Source: Chamaecyparis obtusa (lineage: Eukaryota; Streptophyta; Pinopsida; Cupressales; Cupressaceae). From it: a stretch of DNA of 64,000 nt. Location of the stretch: positions 1,111,501 to 1,175,500 of the forward strand of contig BSBK01000873.1 in assembly GCA_027943335.1 (NCBI GenBank), given 5' to 3'. How positions within the stretch are numbered: the first letter of the stretch is position 1; each line of letters starts with the position of its first letter. A program made the position numbers and the translations under genes. Under the pieces are notes generated by a model, which saw nothing but the letters and a program-made list of their open reading frames with translations, was not told the origin of the DNA and did no database searches. This document shows positions 23,920 through 36,132 of this stretch, piece by piece.

Positions 23920-24508
23920 TGATGATCCAAGCTTGCTCAACACATGCGGAAGCAAACAACAACAATAATGATACATGTCGGGCTGTAAGGCCTTCCCGGT
24001 TATGGCCTGATATTACAATGAATTACGAGAAGTCCTCAGACATGTGAGGATCTGTCAGAAATCTCCTAGCTTATCTCATCTATCTTCTCTCCCAAAACTC
24101 CCCCTAAAACTATAACCAAACAACTACATTTATACAAGAGTCTACCGAACTAATTCGGCCTTCAAATCCACAATCAATGGAAGAAATGGTCAAATCTAGG
24201 ACCACACACTTCCCAATGATGGATTCCAACATTAAATCCGCGACCCAAAATAAATGCATAAGTCAGCCTCAACAGAAAACAAAACTAAACCCGTCGGTGA
24301 GCAAGGATAACCGAGTAGCAGACAAGAAATGTCGAGCGCCGGTGAAACAACCAACCACCCAAGAAAATGACCGAGCACACTCAGTAACCAAAGGGAACCA
24401 ACCCACTACCGACTAGCTCAGTCAAAGCAGGAACTGAGCAACACAGAAAAAGTCAAAAATGTTTTTGGTGACACAGGATTGCCAAGGACCCGAGATGCTC
24501 CTGCATCA
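23920..24508 (-). repeat. Gypsy-B 3' LTR (589 bp)
   Basis: TGATGATCCAAGC to CTCCTGCATCA on the plus strand, followed directly by Gypsy-B internal sequence (GACACCTGGGGTTA, compare GACACCCAGGGTAA next to the Gypsy-A LTR). The inner end matches Gypsy-A and D LTRs (GATGCTCCTGCATCA); the rest is a different family. It has no matching partner in the window: the LTR at 51233-52017 differs in body and length, and the outer flanks CACCC and ACTCT do not match. Confidence 0.7.
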
Positions 24509-24870
24509 GACACCTGGGGTTATTTTGAAATGATTCTCCAAATCATTTGGTAGGTATGATCCGAGCTGCATCCAACTCAGACTGTGAAATCCATGAACTG
24601 TCTTCCAACGGTCTATTCTTCCATTTTGCCAGATATTCTATATATTGTTTTCCTCTTGTGCTCTTACCAATTCTTTGATTCAGAATCTATTCAATCTCTT
24701 CATTCTGCTTCTAAGGATATTTTGTCGGTACTGTCATTTCTTCATCAAGTTCATGATACTCATACAAATTAGCAATGTTGAAAATCGGTGATATGTCCAT
24801 GTCATCAGGTAACTCAATCTCATATGCATTTCCACTGTCAAATTTCATCAAAATTTTGCAAGATCCAAAC
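24509..24870 (-). pseudogene. Gypsy-B integrase tail and chromodomain
   Basis: Reads leftwards from 24870 as PCKILMKFDSGNAYEIELPD, then a chromodomain with IGKSTRGKQYIEYLAKWKNR and PLEDSSWISQSEL (about 24560-24680). It is closely parallel to the Gypsy-A domain. Two stops lie in the linker. The missing upstream part is at 45276 onward: element G was inserted within the KKFGPC codons, leaving CCAAAC on both sides. Splicing the two sides gives the same order of residues as Gypsy-A. Confidence 0.85.
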
Positions 24871-25837
24871 TGTTCTCTATTGAGCATTAAAGGTTGTCAT
24901 TAGTATCAAAGGTTATCAAACATATCGGTCGGTTACTTATATTGAGCTAGTCGGTAACTAGAAGCAAAATAGACTAGTTGGTTAAGCTTGTACACCAAGC
25001 ATCAACAAACATTGACACCGAGCGTCAGTAAACACCGAGCACCAGTATACACCGAGCAGTTTATACAGTGTTAACCAATGATCACAAGAAAGGGCATAGT
25101 AATCAGAAATGACACATTCTTCTATGCAAATGGTTACAACAGATCAGAATACATTTTACCAAGATCGAGGAATATTTAATGTCATGATATTCATTAAATG
25201 CAATGTATATCTTATGTAATAGTTTGATCTAGGTCATTTTTGTACACCGTAGATCTTAGGTTTTTGTCTAAGATTTGTAACCAATTTTTTTTTAAGTGGC
25301 ATAAAGTTTTATATATAAATGTATATTTACATCATTTGTGGTGTGAACTGATATATGAATTAAGGAGCTCTTGAAGCACTTGCCTAACTTCAAGACTATT
25401 AGTTGACAGAGCAGAACAGTTTATAGAGGAGATCAGATTAAGCAGAATCAGAGCAGGCTAACCGAGCAGTTCAAAGCAGAGATTCATCATAGTTGAGGTG
25501 ATATTTTATCAGTACTTATTGATCTGTATCAGACAATTAAGTTGTCAATTAGCAGATAATTGCCTATTTCTTTCTAATAATTGTAATAGAGTTTTTTGGC
25601 TAAATCTCTTAACAGAGTAGACTTGAATACTTGTGTTATGTGATTGATATATTGTTGATTTCATGTTGTTTACTTTCATAAGTTAAAAGGATGAATGATA
25701 CATGCAATTAGATACAAGTTATTTTGCAAGGTTATTATTGCTTACTATTATAGATCTGAAAGGTTTACAAGTAAAAGTTTTTGTGGGCACTAATTCACCC
25801 ATCCCCTCTCAATACCCTATCTCTCCTAATTCCAACA
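24871..25837 (+). repeat. Element G 5' LTR with a 238-bp deletion
   Basis: 967 bp, TGTTCTCTATTGAGC to TTCCAACA. Aligns with the 1,205-bp 3' LTR, but the segment after GTAGACTTGA (near 25627) corresponding to about 44830-45066 is missing. The outermost AT of the 3' copy (TGTTATCTC) is also absent. A TATATAAAT box lies at 25312-25320. Confidence 0.9.
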
Positions 25838-25839
25838 AT

Positions 25840-25851
25840 TGGTATCAGAGC
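25840..25851 (+). other. Primer-binding site of element G
   Basis: TGGTATCAGAGC two bases after the LTR end CCAACA, complementary to initiator Met tRNA. Confidence 0.92.
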
Positions 25852-25879
25852 TCACCTCTCTTATTGAATAGTTTAACCA

Positions 25880-26364
25880 TTGAAGGGTAAAGATCTAAAG
25901 TCATGGAGAGATAAGCTAGATAAGACTATTAAGAATCAAAAGATACAGATGCAGATGTTTGTTGAACAGTTTAAGCAAGCTAAGGAAGGACTAAATAAAT
26001 TACTGGTTGAAAGGAAGAAACTAGCTATTCTGCAAAATGAGATCGATTATCATGAAGAATCTATTGATGAAATGTTTGAGCATATTGGATCTAGTTCTGG
26101 AAGCATTTATGATGGATCTGAAAGTATAATCTTTGATTTGTTTGAAAAGAATCGGCATCTATCTTAACAATTGAAAGAACTTCAAATTGGTCAAGAATCT
26201 CAGATGGTGAGAATGGTAGAGATAATGAACAATGCTAAACAGGTTGAACAAGATAGGAATCTAGCTATTGAAGACCGAAGAAAAATGACTGGACAACTTC
26301 AAGCTAAATAAAGTGAAATACAAAGACTTACTGATCGTCACTTTCAAGTATCTAATCAAATGAT
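25880..26364 (+). pseudogene. Element G ORF1, N-terminal coiled-coil part
   Basis: The start ATG at 25880 (MKGKDLKSWRDKLDKTIKNQ) is 29 bases after the PBS. The product is almost entirely charged heptad-like helix (FVEQFKQAKEGLNKLLVERK, later ARQVEQDRNL-like), with no visible capsid domain. In-frame TAA codons occur at about 26165 and 26308. The frame runs into the Copia-2 insertion at 26365 and resumes at 36133: joined at the ATGAT duplication it reads QMMTVNQEV. Likely a structural, Gag-like role by oligomerisation and RNA binding; this is inference. Confidence 0.65.
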
Positions 26365-26900
26365 TGATGAACTACAACTGATTTGGAACCTAATTGAAGA
26401 ATATGTGATTAAAGATCACCGAGCTGATTGATTAGATATATAAGATGATTAAATCAATATTATGTTGTCATTGATGTCAACTAGTTTGACAACACTTATC
26501 TTCTAAGTTACTATACCGAAACATCTGAAGAAAGGAGTGAAAGAGATGAAAAACAGAAATATCTACATGAGGAAGATGGATATGACAGATGAGGATAAGG
26601 AATACATTGAGTAACTTGTTGATGAGTCTATGACCTTATGATATTCACTTGATTATGTTACATTCATCTATGATGAGGAAAAGAGCCTAAAGACACAAAG
26701 CAATGTTGTCGGTTGATGAAGCATTTCAGTATACACCAATGGAGTATAGTGTATATCGAACACAGTGTAAACCGAGCTTGTGTTCACCGACGCATTTCTT
26801 TGTTAACCGAGTAGAATAGAAATAATTAAATGATCAATTTAGCCGATAGGATTGATGAGCTGGAAAGTGTATGATTTTGAGGTAACAGATAATGTTTGTT
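26365..26900 (+). repeat. Extra copy of the first 536 bp of the Copia-2 5' LTR
   Basis: Begins TGATGAACTACAACTG at the target duplication and runs to AATGTTTGTT. At 26901 the LTR begins again (TGATGAAATACAACTG). The two copies differ at many sites and the second lacks the ATACCGAGCACAGTG segment, so the duplication is old or came from two different LTRs. Confidence 0.85.
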
Positions 26901-29836
26901 TGATGAAATACAACTGATTTAGAACCTAATTGATGAGTCTGTGATTAAAGATCACCGAGCTGATTCATTAGATATGTAAGATGATTAAATCAGTATTATG
27001 TTGTCATTGATATCAACTAGTTTGACATCACTTATCTTGTAAGTTACTATACCGAAACATCTAAAGAAAGGAGTGAAAGAGATGAAGAACAGAAATATCT
27101 ACATGAGGAAGATGGATATGACAGATGAGGATAAGGAATACATTGAGTAACTTGTTGATGAGTCTATGACCTTATGATATTCACTTGATTATGTTGCATT
27201 CATCTATGATGAGAAAAAGAGCCTAAAGACACAAAGTAGTGTTGTTGGTTAATGAAGCATTTTAGTATACACTGACGGAGTGTAGTGTAAACCGAGCTTT
27301 TGTTCACCGATGCATTTCTTTGTTAACCGAGCAGAACAGAAAGAATTAAATGATCAATTTAGCTGATAGAATTGATGAGTTGGAAAGTGTATGATTTCGA
27401 GGTAACAAATAATGTTTGTTATGATGATCGATGGCTAACAAAATTCAAGGAAGATCTAATGGAGCAGATTGAAACGTGTTATTGACACATCAGCCGAGGA
27501 AGGTTAAAGCAGCAAAATTAGTGGATGAGATTAAGCGGCAAAATCTGATGGACAAGAAGAAAATGGTTTACATGTCTATATAAGAGACTGATGGTTTCAC
27601 AATGAAGGTTGACGGAAGAAAAGAAAACTACAGGATTATCGCATGAACAAGTTTTCATGCATTATGATCATACAGATTTAGGAGAACCCAACTGCAGGGC
27701 ATTACCAAGCGACAGAGAGTAATTACCGACGGATAGTAAGTTGATATATTGTTGAATCAGAAGTGCTACATTGATTAGAAAGATTTGTATGAGCTGAATA
27801 TTTATCTGTATATCTACAATTGAAGTTGTAATAGATCATATCACCTACTGTTACATATTTAACCATTGTACACAGTCAAATCTCTTAACCGAGTGGACTA
27901 AGAAAGTCTTGTTATCTATCATTCATAAAATGAACATTGTTATCCTATCAACCCCATAGTGAATGCTGGTTGGACCATAACAGTTTGTCTAAAATCCTCT
28001 AACAAGGACACACCTAATAGTGTGTTTGTAAACCTTTAATAGGGTTGGGTCTTCACCGACCTCACTTTAGAAGAGTGAATATTTTTGGGTTGCCTATCCC
28101 AAGTGATTTTTTCCTTCATAGGGTTTCCACATTAAATCTTTTGTGTTATGTGTTGATTGTGATATTTTTTTGTTATCATACTTTGCATATTACATGTTAG
28201 ATTTGATCGGTAACTCATGTTAGAATAATTGAGAGGGGGGTGAATCAATTATCCAGTGTCCCACAATTAAAAATGTATAATCCAAAACAATTCTACTACT
28301 TCTGCTACTTGATAAACATAAAATACTTTCACTGTCTATGCTCTTACCGATTATCAATCTAAACTTTATAATAGTTACCGATTAAATCTAACATGTAATA
28401 TGCAAAGTATGATAACAAACAAATATCACAATCAACACATAACACAAAAGATTTAACATGGAAACCCTATGAAGGGAAAAACCACATGGGACCGGCAACC
28501 CAAAATTGTTCACTCTTCTGAAGTCAGGTCGGTGAAGACCCAACCCTATTAAAGGTTACAAACACACTATTAGGTGTGACCTTGTTAGAGGATTTTAGAC
28601 CAGAAGTTATCGTCCAACCAGCAGTCACTCTGGGGTTGACAGGATAACAATTTTCACTCTATGAATGAAACATCAAAAGACTTTCATAGTCCACTCGGTT
28701 AAGAGATTTGACTATGTACAATAGTTAAATATGTAATAGTACATAATCTACTTTGAAACAACTTCAATTTGCAGTTTACAGATCAATGTTCAGCTCATTC
28801 AAATATTTCTGATCAATATACCACTTCAGATTCAATACTATATCAACTTACTATCCATCGGTAACTACTCTCTATAGCTCGGTCATTGTTCTGTAGCTCA
28901 GTTCTTATTAACCAGTATGATCAGAATGCATGAAAACTTCTTCACGCGATAATTCTACAGTGTCTTCTTCTTCCGGCTGTGTTTCAATAATGAAACGAAT
29001 GTCTCTTCTATAGACGAGTAAATCATTTTTTTTCCTCCATCATATTTTTTCGCTTAATCATATTCATAGATTTTGCTGCTTTAAGCTTCCTCGGTTGATG
29101 TGTCAGTAACACGTTTCAATCTTCTCTATTAGATCCCTTTTGATTTATGTTAGTTGTCGATCTTCATAACAAACCTTATTTGTTACCGTGATTTCATACA
29201 CTTTATAGCTCATCACTTTATCAACTAAATTGATCATTTAATTCCTTTTTGTTTTGCTCAGTTAACAAAGAAATGTGTCGGTGAACACAAGCTCAGTTAA
29301 CACTACACTCGGTATACACTACATTTCGTCGGTGTATACTAAAATGCTTTATTTATTGACAACACTGCTTTGTGTTTTTCAACTCTATTCTTCATCATAG
29401 ATGAATGCAACATAATAAAGTCAATTTCATCAAGTCATAGACTCATCAACAAGTTACTCAGTGTATTCATTATCCTCATCTATTATATACATCTTCCTCA
29501 TGTAGATATTTTTGTTCTTCATCTCTTTCACCTTTCTTCAAATGTGTCAGTATAGTAACTTACAAGATAAGTATTGTCAAGCTAGTTGACATCAATGACA
29601 ACATAATACTGATTTAATCATCTTGCATATCTAATCATCAACTCCTCAGTAATCTTAAATTACAGATTTTTCTTTCAAGTTCTAAATATGTTTTAGACTG
29701 ATAATCGGTATAAGCACAAACAGTGAAAGTATTTTTGATTTACCGAGTAGCAGAAGTTGAAGTATTTTTTTTGGATTATACATTTTGATTTGGGACAGTG
29801 ATTAATTGATTCACCCCCCTCTCAATTATTATAACA
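26901..29836 (+). repeat. Copia-2 5' LTR, split by an inverted LTR
   Basis: LTR sequence from 26901 to 28217 (ends GATCGGTAACTCA), resuming at about 29687 (ATATGTTTTAGACTGATAATC) and ending ATTATAACA at 29836. The intact order is seen in the 3' LTR at 35955-36127. A TATA box (CTATATAAGAGAC) lies near 27575. Confidence 0.88.
28218..29686 (-). mobile_element. Inverted solo LTR of the Copia-1/2 family
   Basis: TGTTAGAATAATTGAGAGGG at 28218 is the reverse complement of a Copia-2 LTR end. The alignment to Copia-1 LTR 3505-4984 continues to about 29686, where the last 15-20 bp (expected to end in GTTCATCA) are missing. No internal sequence is attached, so it is a solo LTR, inserted within the 5' LTR of a relative. 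The truncated right end prevents a clean target-duplication call. Confidence 0.82.
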
Positions 29837-29838
29837 AT

Positions 29839-29850
29839 TGGTATCAGAGC
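29839..29850 (+). other. Primer-binding site of Copia-2
   Basis: TGGTATCAGAGC two bases after the LTR end at 29836. Confidence 0.92.
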
Positions 29851-29900
29851 TGTGGTTGCTTAGAACAGAGTTTTAAGGACTTCAGCAAAAAGATCTCAAG

Positions 29901-30854
29901 ATGTATAAGAGGGAAGTGCCAAGACTGAACAAAGAGAACTTCACAGTATGGAAAAGCTAGATGAAGTTGCACGTATATGGAATTGGAAATTCTACACTAG
30001 AACTGATGGAGAATGGCTACATACAACCGACCACTGGTCCCCTGACACTTGATCAACTGAGAGACAGACATTAACACAATATTACTATGATGAAGATTGT
30101 TGTTGCATGTACCAATGCCGAATTTGAAGATATTAATGGCTGCACTACTGCCAAAGCCATGTGAGATAAACTATCTTTAATTTATAGTGGTGATTTGAAT
30201 GTTAAAAGAGCCCGAGCTGAAAGCCTAAGAGGCAGATTAGATGATATGAAGATGAAGGAAGGTGAGAACATTGTGCAGTACACAAATAGACTAAAAGAGG
30301 TAGTACATGCTATTAGAGCATTAGATGGAGTTATTGATGATGAAACAGTGATAAGCAAGATTCTCATAACTTTACTACCAGTGTATGCAATCAGGATCTC
30401 TACAATTCTTGAAACAAGGGTTGCATCCAACCTTACTCTTGACACTCTAATTGGTAAGCTCACAACCTTTGAATTGAATAACTTTGATAACAGTGTTGTA
30501 CCAACTGTTGAGTCTGCTTTCATGTCTTCTCTGAAGATTGGTAAGTCTAGTAGTAGGAATAATAGGAATTATGATAGTGATAGCAATACCAATGATGAGC
30601 TTAATGAACTTGAAGCTCTTATGGCCAGAAGATTACCTAAAGAAAAAGGAAGATATAGAGGTAAGTTACCTTTAGCATGCTTTAACTGTAAGAGGTTGGC
30701 CACATTGCTGCTAGATGTCTGCATAAGAAAGATGATGAAAGATCCAAAGACCGATCTGAAGGAAGCCATAGCAGGACAGTCAACAGGAGCTACAGATACA
30801 ACAACAGAGACAACCGAGACAATAATGACAAAGGGAAAAAGGTATGTTACATAG
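29901..30854 (+). pseudogene. Copia-2 gag, broken
   Basis: Starts MYKREVPRLNKENFTVWKS at 29901, then TAG (29958), TAA (30072) and TGA (30162), all in frame. Where the Copia-1 copy has Trp (KKMWDKLAQ) this copy has TGA. The later part (30195-30690) is open and matches Copia-1 gag. The zinc knuckle begins CFNCK but one base is missing near 30690, so VGHIAARC is shifted out of frame; after the shift the basic tail and acidic linker continue in the pol frame. Confidence 0.88.
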
Positions 30855-31130
30855 CCGAAGATAATGAATCTGAATCTGATTCTGATGATAAGGTAGAAGT
30901 TGTATTTGTTGCTATGAAAGATGACTCCAAGCAAGAAGAAAAACATGTAGAAACAATACTGATCTCTAAAGTTAACAAAAATAATACATGGATCATAAAC
31001 AATGGCTGTACACATCACATGACTGGTGATGAAGAGAAATTTGATCAACTTGAAGAATACAATGGAGGATCAGTTAAGATGGGTAATGATACACCTTGTA
31101 TGGTAAGAGGTAAAGGATCCCTCCTGATAA
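30855..31130 (+). pseudogene. Copia-2 aspartic protease region, active site lost
   Basis: Acidic linker (NESESDSDDKVEVVFVAMKD), then WIINNGCTHHMTGDEEKF at about 30990-31045. The canonical DSG is NNG here, against ASG in Copia-1, so the catalytic Asp is absent in both copies by different changes. The frame itself is open from 30914 into the integrase. Confidence 0.82.
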
Positions 31131-32330
31131 ATGATAGGATAAAATGTGATAATGCTTATTGGGTAGATGGATTGAACTATAACTTGTTAAGTGTGGCTCA
31201 GCTGAACAATTCTAGTCACCAAGTTGCTTTTGAGAGAAAGAAAGTGAAAATCTTTGATAATGGAGAAAGACTAGTTGGAACTGGTGCACAATCAAGAGGT
31301 AATGTATTTTATTTTGATACTAATGAGTCTTCTTTCTTGATGATGAAAAATGAAGATGCTTGGTTGTGGCATAAAAGGTTATGTCATGTGAATTTTGATA
31401 ACATGATTAAGATCAGTAAAAGGAACAGAGTTAGAGGTCTACCTAACTTGTCAAAACTTGATCATGTTATGTGTCATGAATGTCAGAAAGGTAAAATGAC
31501 TAAATCTAGTTTCAAATGCAAAGATTATTCAACAAAGAAGATACTTGAGTTGGTTCATACCGACCTATGTGGTCCTATGAGAACTCGGAGTTATTATGGT
31601 GATAGATACTTTATTCTTTTTGTTGATGACTATACTAGATTCATGACTGTTATGTTTCTAAAATAAAAATCTGAAGCATTCAAAATGCTTAAGTGGTATA
31701 AGGAAAAAGTAGAAAAAGAGACTAGTAAGGAATTGAAATGCTTAAGATCTGATAGAGGAGGTGAATTTATCTCTGATGAATTTACTAATTTTTGTAATGA
31801 GCATGGTATTAAAAGACAGGTCTCTACACCGAGGACACCCCAGCAAAATGGCATTGCTGAAAGAAGGAACAGGTTAATAGTTGACTGTGTTAGGACACTG
31901 ATGTTGCAAAAGAATGTTGCCTAGACATATTGGAGAGAAGTTGTCAGCACTGCAGTCTATGTTCTTAACCGAGTATAACTGAAGGACACCAACAAGACAC
32001 CCTATGAACTATGGTTTGGACACAAACCTATTGTAAGTTATTTCAGGATTTTTCGAAGTAAATGCTTTATTCTAAAAAATGAGAGAAATGGTAAATTTCA
32101 CTCAAAAGGTGATGAAGGGATATTTTGGGGATATTCCACTAAAAAAAAGCATATAAATGTCTGAATAAGGTTACAAATAAAATAATTGAAAATACTAATG
32201 TCCGAGTTGATGATTTTGATGACAAGAACATAGAGCAAAGTAGAAAGGAACCAGAAGACTACGATAGATTCACTTACATTGAACAACTAGAGTATCTACC
32301 GAAGCCGCAGCCTATGATAACCGGTTAGCA
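31131..32330 (+). pseudogene. Copia-2 integrase
   Basis: GAG-pre-integrase zinc region WHKRLCHVNFDNMIKI and MCHECQKGK at 31367-31495. The catalytic core has VHTDLCGPM (31552), FVDDYTRF, RSDRGGEFISDEF (31745) and the E of PQQNGIAERRNR (31845), so the D,D,E residues are present. Stops occur at 31664 (TAA), 31922 (TAG) and beyond. The integrase end near 31950-32290 (VYVLNRV-like, KDTNKTPYELWFGHKP) is shifted several times. Confidence 0.87.
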
Positions 32331-34102
32331 AGAAAACAATACTGAACAACAGGAAAGAGAAACTGATGAGCAAGATGGACCTACCGAGAAAGCAAATGAA
32401 CCTAAACAGGATGAACAAGAAAGAAGAGACCGAGTACTGGCAAGATTTGTCAGGAGACATCATCCTGAGACATAGATTATTGGAGACAGACAAGTTGGCA
32501 TGCAAACAAGGAGCAAAGCAAGACAAGGTACATGTCTAGTTTGTAAATTTGAACCGAAGAATGTAAAAGTTGCATTGGAGAATGATGAATGGATTAATGC
32601 AATGAAAGAGGAAATAGAATAAATAGAGAAGAACAAAACTTGGAATTTAGTACCCAGACCTAAGGACAAGAATGTTATCGGTACTAAATGGATTTTCAGG
32701 AACAAGGTGAATGAAAATGGTGAGGTAACAAGAAATAAAGCTAGATTGGTATGAAAGGGATATGCACGGGAGGAAGGCATTGATTATGGTGAAACATTTG
32801 CACTTGTTGCTAGATTAGAAGGTGTTAGAATGCTACTTGCATATGCTGCACACAAGAAATTCAAAGTCTATCAAATGGATGTGAAGTCAGCATTTTTGAA
32901 TGGTATACTTGAAGAAGAGGTCTACATAGAACAACCAAAAGGGTTCATTGATCCAAACAATAAAGACATGATATGTAGACTACATAAAGCTTTATATAGT
33001 TTGAAGCAAGCACCGAGAGCCTAGTATGAAAGGCTGCATACTTACTTGTTAAGTATTGGGTTTTTTAGAACTACTGAGAACAACAATTTGTACATCAAAG
33101 GAGCTATTGATGATACTATTCTTATTGTTGAGATATTTGTGGATGATATTATTTTTGGAGGTCAAGATCACATATGTAAAGCCTTTGTTGATGAGATGAG
33201 ACAAGAATTTGAAATGTTTATGTTTGGAGAGATTAAGTTCTTTCTAGGCTTACAAGTGATTCATCAGAGTGATGGGATATTCATCACACAATCTAAATAC
33301 ATAAAGGAAGTACTGAAGACATTTGGCATGGAAGATGTTAAACCTGTGGGAACACCAATGGCTACTAGATGTAAATTGATAAAGAAAGATGAAACTACAG
33401 AGGTAAATCAGACACTTTACTGATCCATGATTAGTAAGTTAATGTATGTAGTTCACAGTAGACCAGATATAGCACATGTTGTGGGAATTGTTACTAGATT
33501 TTCTGCTAGCCCTAGAGAATCACACATGATTGCTACTAAAAGAATCTTAAGATACCTAAAGAAAATAGAGGATTATGGATTATGGTATCCTAAGGAAGGC
33601 AAGTTTGAAATGAAGGTATACATCGATGCTGATTGGGCTAGAAATGTGGATGACAGAAAAAGCACCACCAGAGGAGCATTTTTCTTTGGTGAAAGACTTG
33701 TAACCTGCATAAGTAAAAAGCAGGCTTGTATTTCTCAATCTACAGCTGAAGCAGAGTATGTTGCTGCTGCTACAAGTTGCTCAAACATTGCATATATTAA
33801 GCAAGCGTTGGAAGGAATGAATGAGGTAATCACTAACCCAGTGATTATATACTGTGATTATATACTGTGACAACACTAGTGCCATTAACATTTCAAAGAA
33901 TCCAGTGATGCACTTTAAGACAAAGCATATATCTATTAAGTATCACTACTTAAGAGAACAAGTACATGAGAAGCAAGTGAAGTTAGAATTTGTTACATCT
34001 AAAGAACAACTTGCAGACATATTTACAAAGCCTCTACCGAAGGATACATTTGAATACTTGAGGACTAGACTTGGGGTTCGTCCCTTGTCTACCGGTCACT
34101 AA
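32331..34102 (+). pseudogene. Copia-2 reverse transcriptase and RNase H
   Basis: RT landmarks: [20 protein letters not shown] (32650), [20 protein letters not shown] (32876), LKQAPRA followed by TAG where Trp is expected, and the catalytic FVDDIIFGG (33140). RNase H: IDADWARNVDDRKSTTRGAF, SQSTAEAEYVAAA and DNTSAINISKNPV, ending EYLRTRLGVRPLSTGH at 34102. A 15-bp duplication (GTGATTATATACT twice, 33842-33868) shifts the frame. Active-site Asp residues survive but at least five stops or shifts are present. Confidence 0.9.
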
Positions 34103-34642
34103 TGTGATCTGGATGTTGCATCAGCCTAAAATTATCAGAAGATCACACATGTTGATGCAGCATAGTTCAAATTTTGGATCATGTCTAAAGCTATGAAAAG
34201 AATTGGAACAGAATGGCATATCAGTATACAGAGATACAGAGAATGCAATGGACAACAAAGAGTTACTTGGCTACTGAAGAGCTACTTGTTTATTTTTTTC
34301 TTTGCCATTGTTGTCAAAGGGAGAGATAAACAATATGAAACAATATGCACTGATGAGAACTATCTGAGGGAGAGATAATCTGAAAGAAAGGGAGAGTATT
34401 GAAGATCAGTTACTGAGAACAAAAGAAGGAACAAGAGAGCTGAAAAGAGCATATCTGCATATTGGCAATACAACATTACAAAATACCATTTTCTCAATGT
34501 TGTTTAGTAACATAGTAATTAAACATATTAAGGTAGGGAGAGCTTGTACAACATTTGTTCACAGAGTTGTAGAATACATGTTTGGTATGTGTATGGTACA
34601 TTTCATATTACTTGAGTTGCCATCAATGCCAAAGGGAGAAAT
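34103..34642 (+). other. Copia-2 3' untranslated region and polypurine tract
   Basis: No gene. Contains two purine tracts: GTCAAAGGGAGAGATAAAC near 34313 and, directly before the LTR, CAAAGGGAGAAAT at 34630-34642. The second is the likely primer for plus-strand DNA synthesis. Confidence 0.75.
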
Positions 34643-36127
34643 TGATGAACTACAACTGATTTGGAACCTAATTGAAAAATTTGTGATTAAAGATCACCGA
34701 GCTGATTTCTTGGATATATAAGATGATTAAATCAATATTATGTTGTCATTGATGTCAACTAGTTTGACAACACTTATCTTGTAAGTTACTATACCGAAAC
34801 ATCTGAAGAAAGGAGTGAAAGAGATGAAAAACAGAAATATCTACATGAGGAAGATGGATATGACAAATGAGGATAAGGAATACATTGAGTAACTTGTTGA
34901 TGAGTCTATGACCTTATGATATTCACTTGATTATGTTGCATTCATCTATGATGAGGAAAAGAGCCTAAAGACACAAAGCAGTGTTGTCGGTTGATAAAGC
35001 ATTTCAGTATACACCGACGGAGTGTAGTGTATACCGAGCACAGTGTAAACCGAGCTTGTGTTCACCGATGAATTTCTTTGTTAACCAAGCAGAACAAAAA
35101 GAATTAAATGATCAATTTAGCCGATAGAATTGATGAGCTAGAAAGTGTATGATTTCGAGGTAATAGATAATGTTTGTTATGATGATCGACGGCTAACAAA
35201 ATTCAAGGAAGATCTAATGGAGAAGATTCAAACGTGTTATTGACACATCAGCTGAAGAAGGTTAAACCGAAAAAATCAATGGATGAGATTAAGTGGCAAA
35301 ATCTGATGGACAAGAAGAAAATGGTTTACATGTCTATATAAGAGATTGATGATTTCACGATGAAAGTTGCCGGAAGAAAAGGAAACTGCAGAATTATTGC
35401 GTGAACAAGTTTTCATGCATTCTGATCATATAGGTTAAGGATAACCCAACTGCAGAGCATTACTGAGCAACAAAGAGTAATTACCAACGGACAGTAAGTT
35501 GATATATTGTTGAATTAGAAGTGTTACATTGATCAAAGAGATTTGTATGAGCTGAATATTGATCTATATATCTGCAATTGAAATTGTAATAGATCAGATC
35601 ACCTACTGTTACATATTTAACCATTGTACACAGTCAAATCTCTTAACCAAGCAGACTAAGAAAGTCTTATTATGTATCATTCATAGAATGAACATTGTTA
35701 TCCTGTCAACCCCATAGTGAATGCTGGTTGGATGATAATGGTTGGTCTAAAATTCTCTAACAAGGTCACACCTAACAGTGTGTTTGTAAACTTTTAACAG
35801 GGTTGGGTCTTCACTGACCTCACTTTAGAAGAGTGAATATTTTTGTGTTGTCGGTCCCAAGTGGTTTTTCCCTTCATAGGGTTTCCACGTTAAATCTCTT
35901 GTGTTATGTGTTGATTGTGATATTTTTTTGTTATCATACTTTGCATATTACATGTTAGATTTGATCGGTAACTACTATATGTTTTAGACTGATAATCGGT
36001 AAAAGCACAGACAGTGAAAGTATTTTAGTTTACCGAGTAGCAGAAGTTGAAGTATTTGTTTTTGGATTATACATTTTGATTGGGACAGTGATTAATTGAT
36101 TCACCCCCCCTCTCGATTATTCTAACA
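34643..36127 (+). repeat. Copia-2 3' LTR (1,485 bp)
   Basis: TGATGAACTACAACTG to GATTATTCTAACA, followed by the target duplication ATGAT. Same family as 3505-4984 and the LTR pieces at 26365-29836. It is used here as the reference copy for the family. Confidence 0.93.
35335..35342 (+). promoter_or_regulatory. TATA box in Copia-2 LTR
   Basis: TATATAAG within CATGTCTATATAAGAGATTG. The same site is in the 5' LTR near 27575. Probable transcription start region of the element. Confidence 0.55.
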
Positions 36128-36132
36128 ATGAT

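Larger units (their letters stand above)
26365..36127 (+). mobile_element. Copia-2: full-length Copia element nested in element G
   Basis: Plus-strand relative of Copia-1, flanked by ATGAT (26360-26364 and 36128-36132). Order: rearranged 5' LTR (26365-29836), PBS, gag, protease, integrase, RT, RNase H, 3' UTR with polypurine tract, and 3' LTR (34643-36127). The 5' LTR has a tandem duplication of its first 536 bp and an inverted LTR inserted near its end. Gag and pol carry many stops. Confidence 0.92.

Noticed and set aside
24177..24416. Plus-strand open frame MEEMVKSRTTHFPMMD
   Set aside because: Lies inside the Gypsy-B LTR; no coding sign.
25840..25851. TGGTATCAGAGC sites (also 29839, 22360, 3491, 51219) as tRNA gene ends
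   Set aside because: Each stands two bases inside an LTR and lacks the rest of a tRNA; they are primer-binding sites.
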